From assembly GCA_028285655.1 (NCBI GenBank), contig JANQOT010000240.1:1-47062 (forward strand): a DNA stretch of 47,062 bases. The letters are read 5' to 3'. Of the stretch, positions 8,501 through 17,932 are shown piece by piece; within the stretch, counting starts at the first letter, position 1, and each line of letters opens with the position of its first letter. The notes under the pieces were generated by a model that was given only the letters and a program-made list of their open reading frames with translations, was not told the DNA's origin and did not search any database. Origin of the DNA: Gammaproteobacteria bacterium (GTDB lineage Bacteria; Pseudomonadota; Gammaproteobacteria; UBA4575). A program made the position numbers and the translations under genes.

Positions 8501-9856
8501 TTATTCAAATGTATTCATATACGCCACGACATCGTTAACTTTTTTTTCCGTCAGGCTAAGCACCATGGATGTCATTTGATATCCGGTTGAGTCGTCAGGA
8601 TGTGCGCCGCGTGCACCATGTCTGAAATTCTTTAACTGTGTCACCATATACCAGTCGCTCATGCCGGCGACACGAGGTGCGCGTAACGACCAGTTACCTT
8701 CGCCGTTTTTGCCGTGACATTTTTCGCAGGTTAAATAAATTCCTTCGCCCGAGTCGATGTCACCGTCTACTGTGTGCGGAGCGGGGTTATCGGGCAGTGA
8801 TGTGATGTAGGCGATTACATCGCTAATCGCTTTTTCGTTAGGCAAAACCGCCACCATCGGCGCCATTTGTTTGCCGAACACGTCGTTTTCCGCAGTACCG
8901 CGTACACCGGTTTTAAAATAATGTAGTTGTCGTTTCAGGTACCAGTCTTCCTGTCCGGTCAACTTGGGCGAGTTCGTTGCCTGGTTGCCTTCACCGTTGA
9001 CGCCATGGCATGCGCTGCAGGTTTGATAAAGTGCTTGGCCCGCAACTGCATCGCCTTTGTAATTTTGAGCCCTTAATTGACTGTAAGTAGGTTGTGCGGC
9101 CAGCCAGGCATTAAAGTCTTTTTCTTCTTCAACAATGACCTTGCCGCGCATGGCGTGATGGGCTATTCCACAAAGCTCTTCGCATAAAATATCAAAAGTG
9201 CCGGTGCGCGTAGGGGTCAACCACAAATAAGGTACCATTCCGGGAACCAGATCCATTTTGACGCGGAATTGCGGAACCGTAAAATTATGTAAAACATCTT
9301 TGGATCGAACCAATAGTTTTACCGGCTGATCTATCGGCAAACGGAATTCATTGGTATCGATTACGATATCGTCCTGACCGAGAGGGTCGTCCGGATTCAT
9401 GCCAAACGGGTTATCGATCGAAATATTACGTGCGTCTACGGTTCCCAGTTGGCCGTCTTCGCCGGGATAACGAAAACTCCATTGCCATTGTTGGCCTACC
9501 ACCTCAACGATATGGGCGTCTTCCGGTACATCGACAAATTTTCCCCAGGCAAGTAATCCGGGTGCAAGCATTGCGACGACGCCGATGGTCGTGACGACCG
9601 TAAGCCAGGTTTCCAGTTTTTTATTCTCGGGTTCGTATTTGGCTTTATGGCCTTTGCGGTGACGGTATTTGATAATGGCGTAGGCCATGAACAGGTTGGC
9701 AATAATAAATACAATACCGGTAACCCAGAAAGTAATAGATACCGTATCGTCTATGATGCCCCAGTTCGATGCGATTTCAGTAAAGTACCATGGGCTCATC
9801 AAGTGAAAAATTACCGAACCGATGACGAGTAAAATAATTACAATTGCTATAGCCAT
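8501..9856 (-). CDS. coxB: Cytochrome c oxidase subunit II with two fused C-terminal cytochrome c domains (caa3-type)
   Basis: CuA region: VDLVPGMVPYLWLTPTRTGTFDILCEELCGIAHHAMRGKVIVE. Two heme c motifs: CSACH and CEKCH. Confidence 0.95.
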   Translation of the reverse strand: MAIAIVIILLVIGSVIFHLMSPWYFTEIASNWGIIDDTVSITFWVTGIVFIIANLFMAYAIIKYRHRKGHKAKYEPENKKLETWLTVVTTIGVVAMLAPGLLAWGKFVDVPEDAHIVEVVGQQWQWSFRYPGEDGQLGTVDARNISIDNPFGMNPDDPLGQDDIVIDTNEFRLPIDQPVKLLVRSKDVLHNFTVPQFRVKMDLVPGMVPYLWLTPTRTGTFDILCEELCGIAHHAMRGKVIVEEEKDFNAWLAAQPTYSQLRAQNYKGDAVAGQALYQTCSACHGVNGEGNQATNSPKLTGQEDWYLKRQLHYFKTGVRGTAENDVFGKQMAPMVAVLPNEKAISDVIAYITSLPDNPAPHTVDGDIDSGEGIYLTCEKCHGKNGEGNWSLRAPRVAGMSDWYMVTQLKNFRHGARGAHPDDSTGYQMTSMVLSLTEKKVNDVVAYMNTFE

Positions 9857-9914
9857 GCTTACTTACCCTTAGTGTGTGTGCAATTCAGTGCATTCTAATA
9901 ATTTGGACTAATTT

Positions 9915-10844
9915 TTAACTGATCATCGCGTTTATCTGACTATTCGCGAAAACCAATGTGAACAATCCCAATAAATATAAAATTGAAAACCCAAACAAAC
10001 GACGCGCGCTTTTAACGCTTACCGGCTTGCGCGCAAAATCTATAGTTAACACCAGGTAGGCAATGCCTAATCCCAGCGACGCAATCAGTAGCGGCATGTC
10101 CAGTAAGCCCAGCCAATACATGGCAACGGTCGCCGGCAATAATGCAGCGGTATAAATCAGCATGCGTACCTTGGTGGGTCTGACTCCGCTCACGACAGGC
10201 AACATGGGTATATTCGCCTGTTTATATTCATTTGCGCGTACCAGCGCCAACGCCCAGAAGTGCGGCGGTTGCCAAAGAAAAATAATCAAAAACAGTAAAA
10301 CAGCCGGCCAGGTAATTTCGTTAGTGACGGCAGTCCAGCCGATTACCGGTGGTAATGCACCGGCGACACCGCCGATTTCAGTGCATAAAGACGAATTTCT
10401 TTTTAGCCATACTGTATACACAACTACATAAAAAAATATGGTCAGCATGGTTAACCACGCAGTTAATGCGTTGACGGTGTAATTTAAAATCAGGTAAGCA
10501 GCAAGAGTCAGAATAAAAGCAAACCACAATGCTTGTTGCGGTCGCATGCGTCCGGCCGGAAGTGCGCGATTGCGTGTTCTGGCCATGCGTTGATCGATTT
10601 CACGATCGATGTAATTGTTGAATGCGCCGCTGGCCGAGGATGCCAGTCCGGTGCCCAGAAGCGTGAAAAAAATCAGCGACAGACTCGCGGTGCCGCTACT
10701 GGCGACCCACATCCCGACAAATGTGGTGACTAATACGAGTAGAGCGATACGGGGTTTGGCGAGTTCGTAAAATTCAAAAGACTGGGTGCGGATGGCGGAA
10801 AGCGTCGTCCGTGAAAAACCGTTTTGGAGTAGCCCTGATAGCAT
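9915..10844 (-). CDS. ctaB: Protoheme IX farnesyltransferase (heme O synthase)
   Basis: UbiA-family prenyltransferase: GAFNNYIDREIDQRMARTRNRALPAGRM ... FLWQPPHFWALALVRANEYKQANIPMLPVV. Confidence 0.96.
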   Translation of the reverse strand: MLSGLLQNGFSRTTLSAIRTQSFEFYELAKPRIALLVLVTTFVGMWVASSGTASLSLIFFTLLGTGLASSASGAFNNYIDREIDQRMARTRNRALPAGRMRPQQALWFAFILTLAAYLILNYTVNALTAWLTMLTIFFYVVVYTVWLKRNSSLCTEIGGVAGALPPVIGWTAVTNEITWPAVLLFLIIFLWQPPHFWALALVRANEYKQANIPMLPVVSGVRPTKVRMLIYTAALLPATVAMYWLGLLDMPLLIASLGLGIAYLVLTIDFARKPVSVKSARRLFGFSILYLLGLFTLVFANSQINAMIS

Positions 10845-11044
10845 TTTTTAATAATTATAATAAGTAAACTTTATTAGCTTATATGCCTTACTAATCCATG
10901 TGATAAGCCTAATTTATCTCCTTATAAAATTAGTGGTAAAGGCTATGATATCGCCTAAGCCTTGTTCAGCACAATATGTAAACAATATTTGTTACAAAAA
11001 TATTCGGTGAATCAAGGGATTTAGTTCAAAATTTACACAAACCG

Positions 11045-11070
11045 GGTGAATTTCTGTATAGAAATTCACC
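11045..11070. repeat. Perfect hairpin, 11-bp stem and 4-nt loop
   Basis: GGTGAATTTCT GTAT AGAAATTCACC, just downstream of the minus-strand gene at 11113. Possibly a terminator or 3' end element, but no long T-run follows directly. Confidence 0.6.
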
Positions 11071-11112
11071 AGTCCGTAAATTGAATGCGCCTTTTTTGTG
11101 CAGTGACTAAAT

Positions 11113-11652
11113 TTAAACGCGCTCTAGCGAGCTAAACGGATTTAAAAAGTGCGAGTCGGTAGCGACCAATTCCGCTTCAGGGTGCTTTTTATTCATCGTG
11201 GTTTTAATCACTCTTCCCTGTCCTTTTTTTGCATAAATGAGAACTAGATACTTTCCGGAATCCAGTTCGGCATCGAATTTTTTAAGCTTTTTATTTTTAC
11301 TCGCGATGCCCATTAGGCCTCCCTCCCAGGAACCAAATAATGTCAGTAGTAATATGACAAACAGATAGATCACTTCAGGAACGTTGGGTCCGAAGGGCTT
11401 TATAAACATTAACAAGCCGGCTGCTACTACGCCAATGAAGAAACCGATCATGGCACCGATGATTCCGTCTCTGACCAGATCAAGCGTTTCCAAATAATTG
11501 CTGGAGTGAATATGTTCTTTACTGAGCCCGGATTCGTCTTTACTGATAACGTGAATGAACCAGTCTTTAACGCCGGCCTCGTGCAAGTCGTCAGATACTT
11601 GATGTGTGCTGACGAGTGTAGGGGTGAGGTAATACATTGTTTTCATCGCCAT
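11113..11652 (-). CDS. Membrane protein of unknown function (DUF1269-like appearance)
   Basis: Soluble N-terminus followed by two TM segments (DGIIGAMIGFFIGVVAAGLLMF; VIYLFVILLLTLFGSWEGGLMGIAS). Confidence 0.55.
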   Translation of the reverse strand: MAMKTMYYLTPTLVSTHQVSDDLHEAGVKDWFIHVISKDESGLSKEHIHSSNYLETLDLVRDGIIGAMIGFFIGVVAAGLLMFIKPFGPNVPEVIYLFVILLLTLFGSWEGGLMGIASKNKKLKKFDAELDSGKYLVLIYAKKGQGRVIKTTMNKKHPEAELVATDSHFLNPFSSLERV

Positions 11653-11907
11653 CCTCCTGGTGAATACAAACGACTTGGATTTATTGTTGTACGTTTGTCG
11701 GTTAACTACATGTTATTACGTCATTAAAATGTCTCACTTAAAATGTTTGTTCTGATGTCTTTTTTTACTCTTAATGTTGAAAAGTTGCAAGAATTGTCAA
11801 ACTATTTGATTTTTATATGATTTGTTTGTCGGAATACGAGATTAAATATTTATTAGCTACGTCGGATAAAGCTGTAGCACAGTAGTTATACAAGCAGTGA
11901 CGACTGA

Positions 11908-12303
11908 TTATTCAGCTTTTGTACTGGAATCATCGAACGTCGGTAAACGAAGTAGATAAATTGAAACCATTGTACCGATAGTTGCCAGTAATAATGTGGA
12001 CCACAATTTTCCTATAACCAGCATTGAAATTCCCATCATGACCCAAATTAAAATGATGGTGTTGTTTCTGACTCTGCGGGGAACACCTTTACCGGCTCTG
12101 AAATTATGGATGATCGGCCCGAAAAATTTATGACTCAAAAGCCAATCGTGAAATCGTGGAGAAGAATTAGCAAAACACGCAGCCGCTAATAACATAAAAG
12201 GTGTGGTTGGCAACAACGGCAATACAATTCCGATTACACCAAGAATGAACGAAATCCAGCCGGCGGCAATAAGTAAATATCGTGTGATCGGGTTTTTAAC
12301 CAT
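11908..12303 (-). CDS. YbaN / DUF454-family inner membrane protein
   Basis: AAGWISFILGVIGIVLPLLPTTPFMLLAAACFANSSPRFHDWLLSHKFFGPIIHNFRAGKGVP is the typical YbaN pattern. Internal Met start preferred over the tracked start at 12423. Confidence 0.88.
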   Translation of the reverse strand: MVKNPITRYLLIAAGWISFILGVIGIVLPLLPTTPFMLLAAACFANSSPRFHDWLLSHKFFGPIIHNFRAGKGVPRRVRNNTIILIWVMMGISMLVIGKLWSTLLLATIGTMVSIYLLRLPTFDDSSTKAE

Positions 12304-12509
12304 TGTTTTAAGCCTTGCTGCAAATTCAGCAAGTACGCAGGTTGAGGTTCTATAAAAATTGCCGGTTGATTGAAGGTAAACACAGGTAATTCTGCGCTCA
12401 TAATCATAGCGCAAATACGGCAAAGTGTTGTATACGGATTGGAGGGGTATTAGTAATGAAAAAACGGTGCGTTTCTTTAATGCAGCCCAGGTTTATTTTA
12501 AGGTTTAAC

Positions 12510-12853
12510 CGGCTTTGCGCATATCCTGGTTTGCAGCAATTGCATCTCGAACTATTTGCCCGTACTTTGGATCTTTCTGATCAAAGCGTGGAAGCACGCG
12601 TTGTTGACTCCACTGACCATTGACTTAATCCACCGGCTAAATTTTTTTGCTGGTTTCGGCGGTTGATCCGCCGTCATCAAGCGCAAAAGATCTCCGGCCA
12701 GAGTGCGGTTTGTTTGCCCTGGCCATTACGAAAATCAGCAATAGTGCGTGTGGATAAATCTTTATTTAGCATTAACCGTCCGTCCGTAGACACCAGCGCC
12801 TTTGGCGTGCACGACTCTTTCCGTAATTCATTGCCGTTTTAAAAGTGCACAAC
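12510..12853 (-). pseudogene. Decayed catalase remnant
   Basis: Minus-strand reading of 12783-12827 gives ITERVVHAKGAGVYG (catalase RIPERVVHAKGAGA-type motif), preceded in frame by KRQ-stop where a functional enzyme would have NRER-type residues. A GQGKQTALW-like stretch follows, then a separate open fragment RVLPRFDQKDPKYGQIVRDAIAANQDMRKAG-stop near 12510-12605 whose origin is uncertain. No intact ORF. Confidence 0.7.
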
Positions 12854-13039
12854 TTAGTATATTAACGCCACGTCTTGCATTAAATCCGGACGATCTTGTT
12901 TCGCAGCAACTGCGTTATGGCTGTTCACATCCGCAATACAAGAGCAGCCGGCCAATCTGTTTTTCGCCAAAGTAAATGCACTTTTTACAGGTAAAAATAT
13001 CGGCTCTAATTTAACGACAGCATTGCACTTGAGCAGCAT
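12854..13039 (-). pseudogene. Fragment resembling a carboxymuconolactone decarboxylase/AhpD-like protein
   Basis: 61-aa ORF ...PVKSAFTLAKNRLAGCSCIADVNSHNAVAAKQDRPDLMQDVALIY resembles the core CxxC...H region of CMD/AhpD-like proteins. It is short, lacks flanking parts, and lies just upstream of the catalase remnant. Confidence 0.45.
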
Positions 13040-13154
13040 ATTTCGGGCTTGGGATTAATCAATAAAACAGAATAAATAAAATAAAATATTCTATTTATTA
13101 GATTATTAAGCTTGTTTGTTCCAGTCATTTTTTACCCCAAATCGATGCAAAAAA

Positions 13155-13169
13155 GCGTCAATTTGACGC
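13155..13169. promoter_or_regulatory. GCGTCAA-T-TTGACGC palindrome upstream of the DUF11 operon
   Basis: Perfect 7-bp arms with 1-nt spacing. The same half-sites recur at 13344-13350 (GCGTCAA) and 13385-13391 (TTGACGC). Confidence 0.45.
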
Positions 13170-13301
13170 CAGTTGAATGGCTGAAATTCCAGCGCAGAAG
13201 GTTTGCTCAAAACGGTGCTTGATTTTTAACGATCAAGCAGCCACCTGGTTTTTCCAGGATTCAAAAAAAATATATTTATAAATATCAATAAGTTATAAGA
13301 T

Positions 13302-13319
13302 AAGACCGTCTTCGGTCTT
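13302..13319 (+). promoter_or_regulatory. Hairpin in the region upstream of the DUF11 operon
   Basis: AAGACCG TCTT CGGTCTT, a perfect 7-bp stem with a 4-nt loop. Another hairpin lies at 13216-13239 (TGCTTGAT...ATCAAGCA). Confidence 0.45.
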
Positions 13320-13580
13320 GGCCCGCAATTGGAACTGTGATGGGCGTCAAAATATCAACGAAATCAGCGCATTACGTCGCTAAATTGACGCTCTCGAGCG
13401 GGTACTGCCTAACATATACCCACATTCCTTTCTAAGCTTCTTAGCAGAGTTCCTACTCTATATATAGAACTTGTAAACCTCTGATTACAAAGAAAATAGC
13501 GTCAGCCAAAAAATTGTCTTTCCGAGGGAAGTTCGAGGAACTGAAAGCGGACAAATTTTTACTACATCTGGAGCGATGGG

Positions 13581-16364
13581 GTGGCAGGACGCCGAAAAAT
13601 TGGGGCAACTTTTTGCGAGCTGATTACGACGCAGGCATGGCCGGCGCTGTTTGCGTGCGCGCTGTTGTTCTCATTTGCCAAAGTTACTTTCGCCGACGTC
13701 GCAACCCAACTCAATTGGGACACAGTGACCTGGCCGTCGGGAAGCTTGTCGCAAACCTACACCGTCGGCTCAGGCGATGTTTCGCTAACGTTTAATCAAT
13801 CCACCGATACACCGCCGGGCGACACCACGGCGTTCATCAGCTCAACGCCTGCGATTGATCAAACCAGTACCGGCGGCTTGCCGTCACAGGAAGATACGTT
13901 ATTCATTCGCATCGATTACGGTGTCGGCAGCATCAACCAGGCACCTATTGTCGTCGACTTTACCCATCCGGGTGGCGTCAGCAATGTCAGCTTTACTTTA
14001 TTCGATCTGGACGCCGGCGCGTGGGTGGACGAAGTCGAAGTTACTGCAACCGATGGCACTAATACGTTTAGCCCTTCTTCAGTCGTAGACAGCACCAGTA
14101 ACGATAACGCTTTTGACGGAACGAATACCGTAACGGGTATCAACAGTACGGAACATGCAACCGACGACGGCAACGCAACGTTTACCTTTAATCAATCCGG
14201 TATAACTCAAGTCACGATTATCTATCGTAATGCGGTTACCGCGACCGATCCCGCCATTCAACGCATTTACTTGCACGATATTAATTTTACGTATCCCGAA
14301 TCCGATTTAGCCATTACAAAATCGCACACTGGAAACTTTACCGAAAACCAAAATGGTGTTTACACGCTTGGTGTTAGTAACAACGCAACCGCGAGTACCG
14401 AAGTTGGGCCGATCACCGTAACGGATACCTTGCCGGCAGGATTAAGTTTTGTTTCTGCATCGGGCGCCGGCTGGACCTGTGGAGCAACGGGGCAAAATGT
14501 TGCCTGTACTCATCCCGGGTCGCTTGCAGCGGGGAGTGCGTTACCCAATATCAGCTTGACGGTGTTAGCCGGATCAGCTGCGGTTCCTTCGGTTACGAAT
14601 ACTGCGGTAGTGACCGGAACTTCACCCGACGCAAACGGTGCAGATAACTCCAGTTCGGATTTTACTGTGGTGGATGCAGTACGACCGGATCTTGCCATTT
14701 CCAAATCACACATCGGTGTTTTTAACGAAGGTGTGCTCGGTACTTATACGTTGAGCGTAAGCAATGTCGCCGGCGCGGATGACGAGCCGGGGACAATAAC
14801 TGTTACTGATACATTGCCGGCAGGACTTACATTCAACTCTGCAAGCGGAACCGGCTGGACATGCGGTGCGGTTGGTCAAGTGGTTACGTGCACACACGCT
14901 AGTCCACTGGCTGCCGGTAATGCGCTGCCCGATATTGCGCTCGATGTATTGCCGGGCGCGGCTGCAGTGCCGTCGGTAACCAATACCGCAGTGGTTTCTG
15001 GCACCTTAACCGATGCAGACAATACGAATAACTCCAGCTCAGACTTTACGATTGTTATCGGTGCGCCCACCATTACACCGGGTAATAAACCATTGTATTT
15101 TTATTCTGCGCCGGCAAACAATCTTTCGCGTGCTCCACCGGTTGCCGCGCAACCCAATGTACGAATACGCAAAAATGTAAACCCTTCGGTTACCTGGACA
15201 ATCGTGCCGGTAACGCAAGCACCGTTAACTATTGACGGCAATGTCGGCACTATTCCGGTGGTACTTTTATTGCGCAAAGGCGGGACCAGCGCTTCGTTCG
15301 TAAATCGTACTATTCAGGTAACCTTGAACACGTCTTTAGGTGTAATTGGTACATTCACCCAAACAGTTGCACTTAACGGAACACCAACCGCGCATACATT
15401 TCCTGTACCTATTGCCGCCGATATAAATTTGCCGGCAGGCTCTACCATAAGTGCAACGATAACCAATGTTAGTCCGGGAACCGGAAACGCGGCGTTTCGT
15501 GTATTTCCGGTGAGCGGAGGTAATAACTCGCGTGTCGAATTGACTTCAGAAACCGTAGTCAATGTCGATTCGATTCAGTTTTTCGATGCACCATTTCCCG
15601 GCGGCACCGCAGTTACTTCGTTTGCACCGAGTGCGACGGCTTATGTTCGTGCAGTAGTAAGTGACCCATTCGGCAGTTTCGATATTACCAGCGCAACGGT
15701 CACGATATTAGATGCGAGTTCGAACCCCGTGGTTACCAATGCAGCCATGACACAGGTGGCAGATTCGGGTGCAGATACTAAAACCTACGAATTCGCACAA
15801 GTGGTCGCTGCTCCGCTAGGAACCTGGACCGCGGTGGTTACCGCCAATGAAGGAACGGAAGGGATTGTCAGTGACGTCGATTTTAATACTTTCAATGTCG
15901 GCGGCACGCCGGATGTACTGTTATTAAAACAATCACAGGTTATTTACGATGGTGTAGGAAATTCTGCACCGGTGGCCAAAGCGATTCCCGGTGCGACCGT
16001 CATGTACACCTTGACGGCGACCAATCAAGGCAATGGTGCAACCGACAACAATGTCAGTATCGAAGATCCGATACCGGCCAATACCAGTTTGTGTGTTGCC
16101 GATCCCTGCGCACAGGGTTCGCCGCCGATTCAATTTGTCGACGCACCACCAGGAACGGTTAGCAGCGGGCTTGGTGTTCCCCTTATTTCGTATTCCAACA
16201 GTGCCGGCCCGGTTTACACCTACGGATATGTGCCGGTTCCCGATGCCGCGGGTTTTGACAGCGCAGTTACCAGCGTACGTGTGCAACCCAGCGGGCAATT
16301 CAATCCTGCCAGCGGTGGAACACCGGCGGGATTCAACATTCTTTTTCGAGTGCAGGTGCAATGA
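13581..16364 (+). CDS. Large exported DUF11-repeat protein (927 aa, GTG start)
   Basis: Hydrophobic signal-like segment (PALFACALLFSFAKVTFA). Two clear DUF11 repeats (TVTDTLPAGL.F.SASG.GWTCGA.GQ..CTH...) and a later module QSQVIYDGVGNSAPVAKAIPGATVMYTLTATNQGNGATDNNVSIEDPIP. Confidence 0.88.
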   Translation: MAGRRKIGATFCELITTQAWPALFACALLFSFAKVTFADVATQLNWDTVTWPSGSLSQTYTVGSGDVSLTFNQSTDTPPGDTTAFISSTPAIDQTSTGGLPSQEDTLFIRIDYGVGSINQAPIVVDFTHPGGVSNVSFTLFDLDAGAWVDEVEVTATDGTNTFSPSSVVDSTSNDNAFDGTNTVTGINSTEHATDDGNATFTFNQSGITQVTIIYRNAVTATDPAIQRIYLHDINFTYPESDLAITKSHTGNFTENQNGVYTLGVSNNATASTEVGPITVTDTLPAGLSFVSASGAGWTCGATGQNVACTHPGSLAAGSALPNISLTVLAGSAAVPSVTNTAVVTGTSPDANGADNSSSDFTVVDAVRPDLAISKSHIGVFNEGVLGTYTLSVSNVAGADDEPGTITVTDTLPAGLTFNSASGTGWTCGAVGQVVTCTHASPLAAGNALPDIALDVLPGAAAVPSVTNTAVVSGTLTDADNTNNSSSDFTIVIGAPTITPGNKPLYFYSAPANNLSRAPPVAAQPNVRIRKNVNPSVTWTIVPVTQAPLTIDGNVGTIPVVLLLRKGGTSASFVNRTIQVTLNTSLGVIGTFTQTVALNGTPTAHTFPVPIAADINLPAGSTISATITNVSPGTGNAAFRVFPVSGGNNSRVELTSETVVNVDSIQFFDAPFPGGTAVTSFAPSATAYVRAVVSDPFGSFDITSATVTILDASSNPVVTNAAMTQVADSGADTKTYEFAQVVAAPLGTWTAVVTANEGTEGIVSDVDFNTFNVGGTPDVLLLKQSQVIYDGVGNSAPVAKAIPGATVMYTLTATNQGNGATDNNVSIEDPIPANTSLCVADPCAQGSPPIQFVDAPPGTVSSGLGVPLISYSNSAGPVYTYGYVPVPDAAGFDSAVTSVRVQPSGQFNPASGGTPAGFNILFRVQVQ
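14295..15060 (+). repeat. Tandem pair of DUF11 modules within the 927-aa protein
   Basis: Module 1 PESDLAITKSHTGNF...SSDFTVVDAV (from 14295) and module 2 RPDLAISKSHIGVF...SSDFTIVIGAP (from 14682) align along their length. Confidence 0.85.
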
Positions 16365-17377
16365 TGAAAGTAAAGAACCTGCAAATTATTTTCGTTTTAC
16401 TGCTTTCAGTTCTGTGCAGTGCAGTGAATGCGGTCGGGACTCCTGCGGGTACACCAATAACCAACAACGTAACGGTTAACTTTAACGTTGGCGGTGTACC
16501 TGGAGTTGAATTTGGTTCAACCGTATTTCAGGTACAGGAAGTCATCAATGTCAATCTTGTTTGGCAGGACGCGGGTAATGTCATTGTGGCACCCGGAGCC
16601 ACCGCACAAGTCTTGACATTTTTGTTAACCAATACCGGCAATGGAATCGAAGACTTTGCATTAATCCTTAACAATTCACCGGTTGTAGTCGACGACTTCG
16701 ATCCTCTCAACGGCAATATTTATTTGGACGGTAATGGCAATGGAACGTTTGACGGTCCGCCGGCCGACCCGCTTTATGTGCCGGGAACTAATGATCCTTC
16801 GCTGGACGCAAATGGAATTGATAGCCAGGTAATTTTTTTACTCAGCGACATTCCCGCTACTGCCACAACAGGTCAAACCGGTGTAAGCGAACTTACTTCC
16901 AATGCCTTGACTGCCGGGGCAGCGGGTTCGCCAGCGGGGACCAACTTAAATGGTTTGGGTGACGGCGGCATTGATGCCGTTGTCGGAACCACTCAGGCCA
17001 CTGCTGTTGCCAGCGGGACATACGAAGTCAACTCGACTCCGGTGGATGTGGGCATCGTTAAATCTGCACAGGTAATTAACGATGGCAATGGCTGCACAGT
17101 CGCGCCTTGCGATCCCATTCCAGGTGCAACCATTCGCTACAGCTTGCAAGTCACTATTTCCGGTGCCGGCACGGTGGATAACCTTGTCATCACCGACCCA
17201 ATCCCAGTGGATACCACATATTCGTCAGAAACCATCACGCTTGATGGTGTTGCGCTGACGGATAGCGGTGTCGACGCGGATGCAGGGAACTTCTCTGCAA
17301 ACACCGTAACCGTGAATTTGGGAACCATCTCAAGTCCGGTTACATACCTCATCACTTTCGATGTAACCATCAACTAA
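16361..17377 (+). CDS. Exported DUF11-type protein (338 aa)
   Basis: ATG overlaps the end of the previous ORF by 4 nt. Signal peptide ...LLSVLCSAVNA; mature VGTPAGTPITNNVTVNFNVGG; module IPGATIRYSLQVTISGAGTVDNLVITDPIPVDTTY; C-terminus ITFDVTIN. Confidence 0.85.
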   Translation: MMKVKNLQIIFVLLLSVLCSAVNAVGTPAGTPITNNVTVNFNVGGVPGVEFGSTVFQVQEVINVNLVWQDAGNVIVAPGATAQVLTFLLTNTGNGIEDFALILNNSPVVVDDFDPLNGNIYLDGNGNGTFDGPPADPLYVPGTNDPSLDANGIDSQVIFLLSDIPATATTGQTGVSELTSNALTAGAAGSPAGTNLNGLGDGGIDAVVGTTQATAVASGTYEVNSTPVDVGIVKSAQVINDGNGCTVAPCDPIPGATIRYSLQVTISGAGTVDNLVITDPIPVDTTYSSETITLDGVALTDSGVDADAGNFSANTVTVNLGTISSPVTYLITFDVTIN

Positions 17378-17391
17378 CAAAGGAGATAAAA

Positions 17392-17895
17392 GTGAGTAAA
17401 CACTTCCTGACAATCACAAAAGCACTTTGTGTGTTTTTGTTGGCGTCCGTCTTTACGATGGGTAACGCCAATACATCTAACGCAATCGAGTTAACCTCGA
17501 TAGTAGAACTGGAAGTAGTCACGCTAGACGAGCAGGGCAACGAAGTTGTTAAGCGAGTTCCAGCTGAAAAAGTGACTCCTGGTAGTGAAGTTATCTACAC
17601 AACGCGTTTTAAGTACAACGGCTCCGAGTCCGCTGAGAACGTTGTAATTTCCAATCCTATTCCCGAGCACACTGTGTACAAGCAGGGCAGTGCAAGCGGC
17701 CAGGACACGGAAATTCTGTTTTCGGTTGACGAAGGAAAAACTTTCCAGACCTCTAGCCAGTTGCAAGTAACTGAATCAGACGGCAGCAAGCGTGTGGCAG
17801 TAGCGAAAGACTACACCGACATTCGCTGGACTTACCGCGGACAGTTGCAGCCTGGTGATGAAGGCTCGGTCGAGTTTCGAGTCGTTCTTCAATAA
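17392..17895 (+). CDS. Small exported DUF11-like protein (167 aa, GTG start)
   Basis: Signal peptide ALCVFLLASVFTMGNA; RVPAEKVTPGSEVIYTTRFKYNGSESAENVVISNPIPEHTVY; C-terminus VEFRVVLQ. AAAGGAG ribosome-binding site upstream. Confidence 0.85.
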   Translation: MSKHFLTITKALCVFLLASVFTMGNANTSNAIELTSIVELEVVTLDEQGNEVVKRVPAEKVTPGSEVIYTTRFKYNGSESAENVVISNPIPEHTVYKQGSASGQDTEILFSVDEGKTFQTSSQLQVTESDGSKRVAVAKDYTDIRWTYRGQLQPGDEGSVEFRVVLQ

Positions 17896-17932
17896 CTCTT
17901 AATCCAGGAGTATTCGTAAAGGAGTACACATA

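Noticed and set aside
11045-11070. Perfect hairpin as a definite intrinsic terminator
   Set aside because: The stem is strong but no uninterrupted T-run follows on either strand, so terminator function is not established. Kept only as a repeat.
13440-13580. Possible c-di-GMP riboswitch before the DUF11 operon
   Set aside because: I looked for GEMM-like conserved segments by eye and found none; an Infernal scan would be decisive.
13514-13795. 93-aa ORF overlapping the start of the 927-aa DUF11 ORF
   Set aside because: TTG start, overlaps a convincing coding frame with a signal sequence, and has basic, low-plausibility composition.
14295-15060. Regular repetition that might suggest a CRISPR or satellite array
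   Set aside because: The repetition is protein-level DUF11 domain duplication of about 390 nt per unit, not short direct repeats with spacers. No CRISPR array was seen anywhere in the window.
13916-17373. Many antisense ORFs opposite the DUF11 genes
   Set aside because: Long antisense frames are expected opposite these strongly biased repetitive coding sequences; they lack ribosome-binding sites and recognisable domains.
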